DNA of 64,000 nucleotides from Sorghum bicolor. Its lineage: Eukaryota > Streptophyta > Magnoliopsida > Poales > Poaceae. The notes below the pieces were generated by a model, which worked only from the letters and a program-made list of their open reading frames with translations, was not told the DNA's origin and searched no databases. Numbering within the stretch: position 1 is the first letter of the stretch; every line of letters starts with the position of its first letter. Positions 21,701 through 31,156 of the stretch are shown piece after piece. Both the position numbers and the translations under genes were made by a program. The stretch is taken from contig NC_012875.2 in NCBI RefSeq assembly GCF_000003195.3, positions 33,150,314 through 33,214,313 of the forward strand. The letters run 5' to 3'.

Positions 21701-23379
21701 GTCTTCTCATTCACCGAGCATGCAATAGGTGCACCGGACGTGGCAGTTTCCTTCGAGCTCCAAGCGAACCCCGAAGGCTAGGAAGGCAGCCAGGAGGTGG
21801 AGGTCCAGCAAGTCGGACCCGAGGAGCCAGAAGAAGAAGTTGAGTGCCCAAGTCACGAGCCAGCCTCGTTCGTGAAAGGCAAGCCCCGGAGCATTTTAAG
21901 CCTCCCTTTACTTTTGAAAGTTTACTTAATATGTTATATCTACTGGTGCCTTAAGTATAGGAGTTGTGATGAAGCCCTTGCTGCATTTTTACTCCATCCT
22001 TGTCCAGATACTTACTACCTGGTTATAGAGTTAGGATCGAGTAGCAGCTTAGTTATGCTTAAACGGTAGAAGTCGGGTGATTTCCTGTCACCTACGCGAT
22101 ATAGGGTTATGTCGGATCACGATGGTCTATATGTGCTATCGTGGATGGAACCTGATTAAAATGACTTAAGCCGGGCGGAGTTTGCAAGTTTGTAGTAACT
22201 CCGTCTGCGGCAGCTAAGGACCGATCGTTGTACGTCCTCTTGTCATGTTGAACGCATGCCTGACACTTAGTTGGCCGGATAACTCGTTCCGACTGCAAAG
22301 CCGAGTAGTATGACTCAGGCCGAAAGACCGGCAAGTATAAAGTGCGCACTACCGGAGGAAGTGTGGTGTGCGGGGGACCATTGGCGTAAGCCCAAAGGTA
22401 GGTGAGTTAAAATTCCTGACCTACCTGGCAGAGTGGTAGCCCTGGGAGTGCGGCGCTGATCGGAGCCGCGATTCCTGAGTCGTACCAAAGGTGACCCGTT
22501 GGCTCTCCGACGGGGGATGCTTGGGTGAGTGCTAGGAATAACCCTCCAGCTGGATAGGAATTCGATTTGAATCGCCGTCTCTCCCGGTCAGTGAGAACTT
22601 GACACAGCAGCGGCAAACGTAGCATTCACTAATGAACTTGGTTCATGATAATGATGATAGCAAGGAAGAACATAAGATGAACTTGATATGGCTATTAATG
22701 CTTGTATTAATCAAGTGAAGTGCTTTAGTTCAGGTGCTAATTTAAGTGGTAGGCTGATGATAAATAAATAAGATGCTCTCACAATGAGTCAGTCATAATA
22801 AAGGCTTTTGGCAAAATGTCGAGTAGACCAGCTCTACTTTTATATCTTAGCCTTGCATGATCCTTGGTGTCTTTATGTTTTACTAGACGGGTAAGTCTAG
22901 CTGAGTACATTCTCGTACTCAGGGTTTATTCCCACCTGTTGCAGATGACATCTTCTATGACGGTTTCTGCAAGACCTGTCTCCATCCCGCTGGGGATGAG
23001 GACTAACCATCGGGCACGGTTCTCTAACAACCCCGTATCTGATGCTTTTGGAAGGATGGTGTAGACTCTGGCAATAACCAAAAACTTGCGAACTGAACTT
23101 TGAACAAGTGTGTGTAATTATTTTGCTTCCGCTACTTCGAACTTGGGTTGTAATAACTTAATAACTCCGATGTGGTGCCGCTTCGACGGCAATGAATGAC
23201 TTTGTAACATTCGCTGTGTTTATGTTGAACTATTACGATCTTGGTTTGTTGCGAGTTGGTTTGAAGTCCTTCGTGATTTCAATTGACTACCGGGATTATA
23301 TGGGCTCAAGTTTGGAAACTTGATTGCTTGCCGATCGTTTCTACACTTGAACTCTTATAATTTGGTCGGTTCTGTGACA
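18795..23379 (+). repeat. Chromovirus 3' LTR (4585 bp)
   Basis: Same ends and composition profile as 7714-12125. It keeps the ancestral-looking 163 bp at 22173-22335 and a 31-bp stretch near 21797 that the 5' LTR lacks. ORFs within it (19292-19699, 21797-22069, 22864-23064) recur in the 5' LTR with shifted ends and are not genes. Confidence 0.95.
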
Positions 23380-23384
23380 AAGCA
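23380..23384. repeat. Target-site duplication aagca (right copy)
   Basis: Pairs with 7709-7713. Confidence 0.95.
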
Positions 23385-23780
23385 TGTTGACAATTGAGCT
23401 TCACTAGCATTGAAATCAACCAAGTATAGATTCTCATATCTAAAGCCTTTGAATATCAAGTTAGAGCCATCTACACTTATGATCTCTACATCATGAACTC
23501 CAAATATGCATTTGAAACCAAGATCACAAAGTTGAGCTACGGATAGCAAGTTGAAGTTCAAGCTCTCTACTAGTAGCACATTGGAAATGCTCAAGTCATT
23601 GGATATAGCAATTTTGCCAAGCCCTTTGACTTTGCCTTTGCCATTATCACCAAATGTGATACTATCAACACCATTGTCATCATTTGATTTGATTGAATTG
23701 AACATTCTTGCATCACCGGTCATGTGTTGTGTGCACCCACTATCAAGCACCCAATGCCTTCCTCCGGCTTTATAATTTAC
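23385..23780 (-). pseudogene. Sirevirus pol, 5' part (protease)
   Basis: Minus-strand frame opening after the TAG at 23783-23781. It contains the copia protease active site (WVLDSGCTQHMTGD, about 23755-23712), followed by the LLSVAQLCDLG segment typical of the protease to integrase linker. It is cut at 23385 by the chromovirus and continues in the same frame from 7708. It shares the frame of gag but is separated from it by two stop codons, TGA 23795-23793 and TAG 23783-23781, so pol needs readthrough, splicing or internal initiation. Confidence 0.85.
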
Positions 23781-23792
23781 CTACAAAACAAA

Positions 23793-25877
23793 TCAATGTT
23801 TCTTAGGTACCCATACTTGTTTGGGTCCTTGGAGGTTAGTGACTAAGCTTTTTGGTACCCAAATGGCCTTCTTCTTTGGACCCACAATTGATGTACCAAC
23901 AAACTTAGCATGCACACCCTTCTCACCCTTGGTAAGCACATAACAAGAATCAAAAGGAATGTAAGGTACATTAGCAATTTTCTTGTTCTTGTTCATTTTA
24001 TTGCAATTAAGCTCTAGGTGCCCAACTTGCTTGCATCTATTGCAATACCGACCATTGCTCTTCACAGAGCTAGGCTTGTGAGTTGCAAAGGCTTTCTTGC
24101 CCTTCTTGGGGGTATAGCCTAATCCCTCTTTGTTGAGAGAAAACCTTTGGCTACCCAAGCATTTTAGCAAGCGGGCCTCACCACCATAGGCTTTGCCTAG
24201 GGCGTGAGTGAGCTCATCCACCTCTCTTTTGAGAGTCTCATTCTCAACCTTTAGTGAAGCATCACAAGTGAAACTAACACTAGAAGTGGAGGTAGAGTTG
24301 GTTGTGGTGGATGAAGAGCTACAAGAAGAGTTAGTGGCAACAACAATAGGTGGGTTGGGTGATTCTTTAATTAAGTCACATGTTGTGCCCACATCACATG
24401 ATACAACAACATTTTCCTTGTTCTCTTCTAACAACAAGGAGTGAGCTTTCTCAAGCTTGGTGTGAGCCTTGCCAAGCTTCTCATGGGCTTCAACTAGCCT
24501 CTCATGATTAGCATTGAGCTCCTCAAAGGATTGCTCAAGAGCTTTTAACTTCTTGGCCAATTCTTTGCACTTCTTGTTTTTAGATTGAATAAGAGAATCG
24601 GCTTGTTCTAACATGTCCATGAGTTGTTCATTTGTGAATTCATTTTCATCATCACTATCACTATCATGTTCATGTTCACTTTCACTTTCACTCTCATCAT
24701 ATTGTACCTTGTGGCCCTTGGCCATGAAGCATGAAGGAGTGTCGAAGAGTGATGGCTTGTTGATAGCAATGCTTTCAAGCGCCTTCTTCTTTGATGCCTT
24801 GTCATCATCACTAGAATCATCATTCGAAGAAGCATCACTATCCCATGTCACAACATAAGATCCACCCTTCCTCTTCTTCCTCTTGAAGACCATCTTCTTG
24901 TCCTTCTTTTCTTTCTTCTCCTTCTTGTTCTTCTTTTCATGCTCATCATGATCACTATTATATGGACAATCCGTCACAATGTGATCGGGGCTGTTGCACT
25001 TGTAGCATAGCCTCACATATTCCTTGTTCTTGGAGTTGTCCCTTCTCTTTGTTGTATGGTAGCCCTTCTTCTTCATCATTTTGCCAAATTTGCGGACAAA
25101 GAGTGCTAGTGCTTCATCATCACTATCATCATTGGAGCACTCCTCATCACTTGATTCTTCCTTCTTGCCCTTGCCCTTGTTCTTGCTCTTGGATGAAGAG
25201 CTAGCTTTGAATGCTACACTCTTCTTCTTCTTGTCATCATCATCCTTTTTCATGACCTCATCATCATCATTGTCATTGTATTGATCTTCGGTCATGACAT
25301 CTCCAAGTACCTCATTGGGAGTTACACCCGTCAATCCACCTCTAAAGATGATTGTTCTTAATGTCTTGAACCTCTTGGGTAAGCACATCAAGAACTTGTG
25401 AATGAAGTCCTCATCTTTCACTTTCTCACCAAGGCCCTTGAGATCATTGATGATGACTTGGAGCCTATAGAACATCTCCGGTATAGACTCATCATCCTTC
25501 ATCTTGAAGTTTGAAAGCTTGTCCTTGAGCATATACAATTTGGCACTTTTTACCATTGTAGTGCCTTCATATGTTTCTTCTAGCCTTGTCCACACTTCAC
25601 TTGCTCTCTCAAGATCTTTGACTTGTTCAAATACCTTTGAATCAATGCCATTATAGATTGTGTTGAGAGCCATTGTATTGCATTGCTTGTTTGCTCTCTC
25701 ATTGTCGGTGGGGTTAGCGGGGTCAAGGATCACAAAATCATTCTCCGTGACTTCCCACACTCTATCATTGATTGATCCAAGGTACATCTTCATTTTTCTC
25801 TTCGAATAGTCAAAAGAGCTTGTGCCATCAAAGAACGGTGGTTTGCCCCCAACATGGTTGAACACTATTTGAGCCAT
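23793..25877 (-). CDS. Sirevirus Gag (694 aa, intact)
   Basis: It starts at ATG 25877, 60 nt inside the 5' LTR edge. Residues ~1-210 form a UBN2-type gag domain (FDYSKRKMKMYL, WTRLEETYEGT, KFLMCLPKRF). A Lys/Asp/Ser-rich linker follows, then CCHC knuckle 1 (CYKCNSPDHIVTDC, ~300), a very acidic Ser/Asp stretch, a coiled coil at ~425-500 (ELAKKLKALEQSFEELNA, HEKLGKAHTKLEKAH) and CCHC knuckle 2 (CNRCKQVGHLELNC, ~635). The length is typical of Sirevirus gag, longer than in most copia elements. It is the only large structural protein in the window with no stop or frameshift. Translation ends at TGA 23795-23793. Confidence 0.93.
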   Translation of the reverse strand: MAQIVFNHVGGKPPFFDGTSSFDYSKRKMKMYLGSINDRVWEVTENDFVILDPANPTDNERANKQCNTMALNTIYNGIDSKVFEQVKDLERASEVWTRLEETYEGTTMVKSAKLYMLKDKLSNFKMKDDESIPEMFYRLQVIINDLKGLGEKVKDEDFIHKFLMCLPKRFKTLRTIIFRGGLTGVTPNEVLGDVMTEDQYNDNDDDEVMKKDDDDKKKKSVAFKASSSSKSKNKGKGKKEESSDEECSNDDSDDEALALFVRKFGKMMKKKGYHTTKRRDNSKNKEYVRLCYKCNSPDHIVTDCPYNSDHDEHEKKNKKEKKEKKDKKMVFKRKKRKGGSYVVTWDSDASSNDDSSDDDKASKKKALESIAINKPSLFDTPSCFMAKGHKVQYDESESESEHEHDSDSDDENEFTNEQLMDMLEQADSLIQSKNKKCKELAKKLKALEQSFEELNANHERLVEAHEKLGKAHTKLEKAHSLLLEENKENVVVSCDVGTTCDLIKESPNPPIVVATNSSCSSSSTTTNSTSTSSVSFTCDASLKVENETLKREVDELTHALGKAYGGEARLLKCLGSQRFSLNKEGLGYTPKKGKKAFATHKPSSVKSNGRYCNRCKQVGHLELNCNKMNKNKKIANVPYIPFDSCYVLTKGEKGVHAKFVGTSIVGPKKKAIWVPKSLVTNLQGPKQVWVPKKH

Positions 25878-25922
25878 AATTTGAGCACCGAGGTTGTTAA
25901 GCCTTCACAACTGGTGACCACG

Positions 25923-25934
25923 GCTCCGATACCA
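25923..25934 (-). promoter_or_regulatory. Sirevirus primer-binding site
   Basis: On the element strand tggtatcggagc, 2 nt after the 5' LTR, matches initiator-Met tRNA (TGGTATCAGAGC) with one change. Confidence 0.9.
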
Positions 25935-25936
25935 CT

Positions 25937-27821
25937 TGAAAGGTCCTAATATGGCTAGAGGGGGGTGAATAGCCTATTTAAAAATTCTACAAACTCACTA
26001 GAGCAAGAGGTTAGTAAAAAAGAAAGCGAAGCTTTTTGCTCTAGCTCTAAAGGGGTGTTTGCAAGCCACCTACCCAACAATTCTAGTTGCTAAGAACACT
26101 AACCACACAAGAACTAAGCTACACAAGGCAAAGAAAGCAACTAAACTAATTACACTAGTTTACGGTAAGTAAGGATAAGATGAGATATTTATACCACCGT
26201 GTAGGGGATGAACCAATCACCAATATAAACAATCAAGCACCGGGAGAATGCCAATCAAACACAATTGAGACACCGATTTTTCTCCCGAGGTTCACGTGCT
26301 TGCCGGCACGCTACGTCTCCGTTGTGTCGACCAACACTTGGTGGTTCGGTGGCTAAGAGGTGTTGCACGAACCTCGTCCTTACTAGGACACCACAAGAAC
26401 CTACCCACAAGTGAGGTAGCTCAATGACACGAGCAATCCACTAGAGTTACCTTTCGGCTCTCCACCGGGGAAGGTACAAGACCCCTCACAATCACCGGGA
26501 GATGGCCACGAACAATCACCAAATCATGCCAATCCTCCTCCGCTGCTCCAAGCCATCTAGGTGGCGGCAACCACCAAGAGTAACAAGAAAACCGCAGCCA
26601 AAACGATCCCCAAGTGCCACTAGATGCAATCACTCAAGCAAATGCACTTGGAATCACTCCCAATCTCACAAAGATGTTTAATCTATGAAGGAGATGAGCG
26701 GGAGGAGTTTGCTTAGGCTCACAAGGATGTCAAGTAGGTTAGAATGCCAAGAGAGTGAGCCCCAAGCCGGCCAAACACATATTTAAAAGCCCCTCAAACA
26801 AATAGAGCCGTTGGCTCTTCCACTGGGCAAAACTCGGGGTCACCGGATGCTCTTAAAGGGGCACCGGACGCTCAACACCAGCGTCCGGTGCTCTAAAGTC
26901 AGCCACGTGTCGCTATTTGAAACGCTCGTGTCAGAGTCTAACAGTCACCTGCAGTGCACCAGACGCTAAGCAAGTTGGCACCGGACGCGTCCGGTGCACA
27001 CCGGACTCATGCGCAGAGAGTTCTGCAAACTCGCAGGGTCACCGGACGCAAGCCACCGGACGCACCCTCAGCGTCCGGTGCTCACCGGACCCATGCGCAG
27101 AGAGGGTCGCAAAATGCCCGCACACCGGACGCTAACCACCGGACGCTCAAGCCAGCGTCCGGTGCCTTACCCTAGCTGGGCCAGGCACTGTCTACACCGG
27201 ACGCTCAGACGCAGCGTCCGGTGCTCCAGAAGCCAGCGTCCGGTGAGTGTTTTCTCAGCAAGAAACACTCCCGCGACTTCTCCAAATTTCCCACCGGCGC
27301 AATAGAAAATATGCACTTCATTTTCTCAAAAAGCACCGAATCCCGCCGAGCTTGCGACACCACAACGTGTGCCAACTCCACAACGTGTAAACCAACATGT
27401 GCACATGTGTTAGCATTTTCACAAACATTTTCTTCGAAGGAGTTAAGTTAGCTCACTAGGTTCTAAATGCATGCACAAGAACAATGACACCTAGTGGCAC
27501 TTGATAACCGCTTAGCCAAAGAATTCCCCTCTTTATAGTACGGCTATCTATCCTAAATGTGATCACACCCTCTATGGTGTCTTGATCACCAAAACCAAAA
27601 CCCTAAGCAATACCTTTGCCTTGAACTCCATAGGGTTTTGTTTTTCTCTTTCTTCTTTTCAAGTTGAGCACTTGATCATCTTGTGGTTATCACCATCAAC
27701 ACCATGATCATCACTTGCTCCATCACTTGGCATGCACCAACCTCATTAAGTCTACACACACTTAGCATAGAGGTTAGTACTAGTGTTTCATCAATTATCC
27801 AAAACCAAACTAGGGCTTTCA
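25937..27821 (-). repeat. Sirevirus 5' LTR (1885 bp)
   Basis: Promoter-bearing LTR for the minus-strand element. Candidate TATA boxes on that strand are TATAAAG at about 27532-27538 and TTTAAATA near 26780. It carries the same palindrome cluster as the other LTR. Confidence 0.93.
26839..27244. repeat. CACCGGA/TCCGGTG palindrome cluster in 5' LTR
   Basis: The counterpart of 2784-3203, with the perfect 20-bp palindrome at 26978-26997. Several half-sites differ between the two LTRs by single CpG transitions. Confidence 0.8.
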
Positions 27822-27826
27822 GTTTG
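27822..27826. repeat. Target-site duplication of Sirevirus (gtttg)
   Basis: The right copy of gttcg at 1875-1879, with one C-to-T difference. Confidence 0.8.
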
Positions 27827-28462
27827 CAGATGAGTTGCCGACGGGGTTGGTGCCGACGGGAGAATGACGGAATATGACTAAGTCCAGGAAGTAGTGACGG
27901 GATCATGCCGATGACTAGGACTGATGGTTGCCGATGACAGTGGAAGGCGGTCTGCCGATGGTCAAGGAGAAAGATGCAGGGGTTGCCGGTTGGCTCATAA
28001 CAGTGTACCGATTGCTTATGGAGGATAGTTTAATATTTTCCTTAGTTATTAGAGTTCGTTTTGTATACGGATTCTGTTTAATTTGGAATTTGAGTTCTAG
28101 TCGTGTCTGGTTGTAGTTCTTTGGGTCAAGGTATAAATTTTGACCCCGTGGCAATGTAACGAGACATCTATCAATCAATCAAACACAAGTTTTTACACAT
28201 ATTCTAGCATCTACTTTTCGACGACTTTGTCATATTTTCTTTTTACTACGAGTTCTTAGGAATTCGTCTAGTCAAACTCGGCGTGTTCTCAAGTTCCGCG
28301 TGAACACCTCTTGGCCGTGACATCCGGGCGCATCGCTGTTGTTGGGACTAAAGTGTTCGAGTTACCACCTTTGTCGATTGTAAGGTCAAATCGGCTGGCA
28401 CGCCTTAACGTTTGAATCAGGTATTAGCCCTTTGTGTTTACAGATCAGCTTTTGCATCAACA
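27827..28462 (+). repeat. Tat LTR, right fragment
   Basis: The rest of the LTR begun at 1792. It ends in catcaaca at 28462 just before the primer site. It contains the promoter (28132-28138) and the repeated gccgat hexamer typical of this family's non-coding and coding sequence. Confidence 0.75.
28132..28138 (+). promoter_or_regulatory. Tat LTR TATA box (tataaat)
   Basis: caaggtataaattttgacc lies about 330 nt before the LTR end, the expected U3/R position. Confidence 0.65.
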
Positions 28463-28469
28463 CATCTTT

Positions 28470-28487
28470 TGGCATGCCCAGTGGGAC
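28470..28487 (+). promoter_or_regulatory. Tat primer-binding site
   Basis: tggcatgcccagtgggac starts 7 nt after the LTR. It begins with the TGG of a tRNA CCA end; I could not assign the tRNA with confidence. Confidence 0.65.
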
Positions 28488-28510
28488 AGAGATTCAAGAT
28501 CAATATCAAC

Positions 28511-31156
28511 ATGTCGAACACCAATTTCGACTTGGAGAACGTTATTCCCGTGACGGAAGCCAATCTCAGAGATGAGCAGAAGCAAGCTATGGCAAAAGCC
28601 ATGGAGGAATACAAGCAGCTATGCTTGAAATCCTTCAGTATCAACTGGAGTGGCGAGGTAATCCAGAAGGAAGCATTGCCGATGCCTCGGCAAATCACTT
28701 TTGAGGCCAATCCTGGTAAACTTCAAGACATGGTTGACAGTGCTATTAACCGTGCCATGATCAATAAGTGTGGTGTATTGTCCAACACAGTTTTCAATGC
28801 TATGGCTAGAACTTTCAAAGAAGGATAAGTACCACCATCTTATGTGGGTCCTGCCTATGATCAGCTAGGGTCATCGGTGGTTACGGCTCCATCGGCTACT
28901 ACGGCCGTTGCGGGTGCAGAAGTTAATTCCCCTCCAAGCACATTAGGGATGACTAACACGCAATCTACACCGATGACAACTAATCCATCTACATCAGATG
29001 GGCAAATCAAACTTGCCACAGATTTATTGGCATCGGCGATGTCAGGGACTATTCCTCCCAACTGGTGGGGCTATGGTATGCCCCTAGAATTGATGGCAAA
29101 AGGTCCTAGAATATCTCAAGTGGCTGACGTGACAGGCAAGGCTCCTATGGCATCGGCACCTCCAAATTCGCCGATGACTCTGAATCCCCAGTATTCTACA
29201 ACTACTACTGCAAGACCTTTCACTAGGAATTCTCAAGCACCAACGTTCCACATGCCTAATGCATCAGCAGATCCAATGCCGACACAGCAGAGGTTTATGA
29301 CACAGCCAGGGTATGTCAATTCAACGATGATGCCCAATTACCAGTCATCGGCAGGACCTACGCCGATGAATGCTAATAGTGGATGGACAGGGCAGTTTGT
29401 CTTTCCACAAGTGCCTCACCAGAATCATCAGGCTATGGGATTCCAGCAGGGACTAGTGCAACCTGGATTTCAGAATCAAGGGTTGATCAACCAGCCGATG
29501 AATCTTGGAAGCAAATTGGTGGTCAGCAGGCAATGCTTAATCCAATGTTTCATGGAGATCGTGCACCTCAGAGACACGTGGAAGCTTATCAGCAGGTGCC
29601 AGATCCACAACCGCCTCATCGGCAAGATGCCGATGCTTATTGGGCCGATAAGATAGCTGAAGTAATGAGAGACCAATTTGGGATAAAACCCAAAGTTACT
29701 CTTATCGGACGCTGTATCCTCCTGCATATGATTTAATTCCACTTCCAAATCGGTACAAGGTACCAGATTTCACCAAGTTTTCTGGACAGGATGACGCATC
29801 AACTATGGAGCATGTCAATAGGTTCATCATCCAGTGTGGAGAAGCTGCTAATAGAGATGAGTTAAGGGTTCGCTTGTTCTAATCATCCTTGTCTGGATCG
29901 GCCTTTACTTGGTTTATTGCATTACCTCCTAATTCAGTGATCACTTGGGCCGATCTAGAGAAGCAATTCCATAAATACTTCTTTTTTGGAGTTCATGAGA
30001 AGAAGATTACCGATTTAGTCAGGCTGAAGCAACTCAATGATGAATCGGTTGAGAGTTTTGTGCAAAGATTGTGAGAGGTTAAGAATAAGTGCTATAGTCT
30101 AGTTCTGGATGATCGGCAGCTAGCCGATTTGGCTTTCCAGGGATTATTGCCGCATATCAGAGACAAGTATGCTTCACAGGAGTTCGAGAGTCTGAGTCAT
30201 TTGGTGAAGAGGATCTCAGACCAAGATATCAAGACCTTCGAACTGAAGAGGGCATGGAACAAAAACGTGGCATTTGTCGATGAAGCGACAAGCTCAGACT
30301 CTGATGAAGAACTAGTCACCGGCTTGGCAGAGTGGGTAAAAAACAAGAAGTCATTGTCTTGCCCTTTTGGGCATAAAGAGCTAGAGAAGTTTGCATTCGA
30401 CATCACCAAAGCCGATAGGATATTTGACTTTCTACTTCAGGAAGGGCAAATCAAGTTGTCACCCAATCATGTGATTCCATCGGCTGAAGAATTAAAGAAG
30501 ATGAAATACTGCAAGTGGCATAATGCAACATCTCACAACACAAATGAGTGTAAGGTTTTCGGGCAACTGCTGCAATCGGCTATAGAATCTGGGAGAATTA
30601 AGTTTGATAATTCCAAAGCTCAGAAGCCGATGAAGATTGATCAACATCCTTTCCCTACAAATATGTTGGACGCTAAGGGAAAAACCAAGGTCTTGATGTC
30701 AGAGGCAGGTGGAAGAAGCGCATCAGTGGATCCTCAACATCACATTACTGCCGATGACGCTAAAGGCAAGGGTCTGATTCAGGAAGGAACCAGTTCAGGA
30801 AGGCCTCCCAGATCTGGCATTGTGATAACTCATAGAAGGCATCGGGGGACCTGGCAGCAACGTGAAGATCGGTATCAGCGCCAACAGGAGGATCGTCCTC
30901 GAGAAGAAGAAAGACGCCGACAAGAGTGGAATCGGCATAAAGATCACTGGAACTGTCCGTTCTTTATCCATTGTTGGGAACAAAACATTAAACTGCCCAC
31001 TGTTAGAGATTGCCCTGAGTGCAATGGTTATGATCGGTATGATAGACCTAATCGGCAGTATCAGAACGATGATCGGCGATTTAATGGGCCGATTAGGGGG
31101 AGAGCTTCAGTTCATTATCGGCTGGGGGGCAGGCTCAGTGTGCATGACAGGCTTGG
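28511..31156 (+). pseudogene. Tat gag (copy B), N-terminal and central part
   Basis: It starts at ATG 28511 (MSNTNFDLENV). A Pro/Ser/Thr-rich region with many gccgat-encoded residues precedes the gag domain at about 29740-30240 (YKVPDFTKFSGQDD, FTWFIALPPNSV, LKQLNDESVESFVQRL). Zinc-binding motifs YCKWHNATSHNTNEC (about 30510) and C-P-F-F-I-H-C...C-P-E-C (about 30955-31022) follow. Defects: TAA 28826-28828, a frame change near 29505-29520, another near 29700, TAA at about 29880 and TGA 30072-30074. The chromovirus interrupts it after 31156, and the same frame resumes at 44014. Confidence 0.85.
31152..31156. repeat. Target-site duplication cttgg of minus-strand chromovirus
   Basis: Identical to 44009-44013. 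Confidence 0.95.

Larger units (their letters stand above)
7714..23379 (+). mobile_element. Tekay/Del-type chromovirus inserted in Sirevirus pol
   Basis: 5' LTR 7714-12125, primer site, ORF0, gag-pol and polypurine tract are followed by 3' LTR 18795-23379, all on the plus strand. The gypsy order (protease, RT, RNase H, integrase) and a C-terminal chromodomain (YKVLW..H..EDATWET) identify a chromovirus. LTRs over 4 kb starting TGTAACACCCC fit the Tekay/Del clade. The coding region has nine nonsense codons but no frameshift. The two LTRs differ by about 1.7% (sampled by eye) plus two structural differences. The insertion splits the Sirevirus pol between its protease and integrase. Confidence 0.95.
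1880..27821 (-). mobile_element. Sirevirus-type Ty1/copia retrotransposon with nested insertion
   Basis: This is a complete minus-strand copia element: 5' LTR 25937-27821, primer site 25923-25934, gag 25877-23793, pol from 23780 down to 4888 (split by the chromovirus at 7714-23379), and 3' LTR 1880-3778. The LTRs run TG...CA and differ at about 27 positions in 1.9 kb, nearly all transitions. The copia order (protease, integrase, RT, RNase H) is visible. Sirevirus membership is supported by the long gag with two CCHC knuckles, the LTR palindromes and several polypurine-like tracts before the 3' LTR. Removing the chromovirus restores about 6.5 kb of internal sequence. Target-site copies are gttcg/gtttg. 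Confidence 0.95.

Noticed and set aside
23355..23384. C-terminal residues of the Sirevirus protease ORF beyond the insertion point
   Set aside because: The last codons lie in chromovirus LTR and target-site sequence. The true continuation is at 7708.
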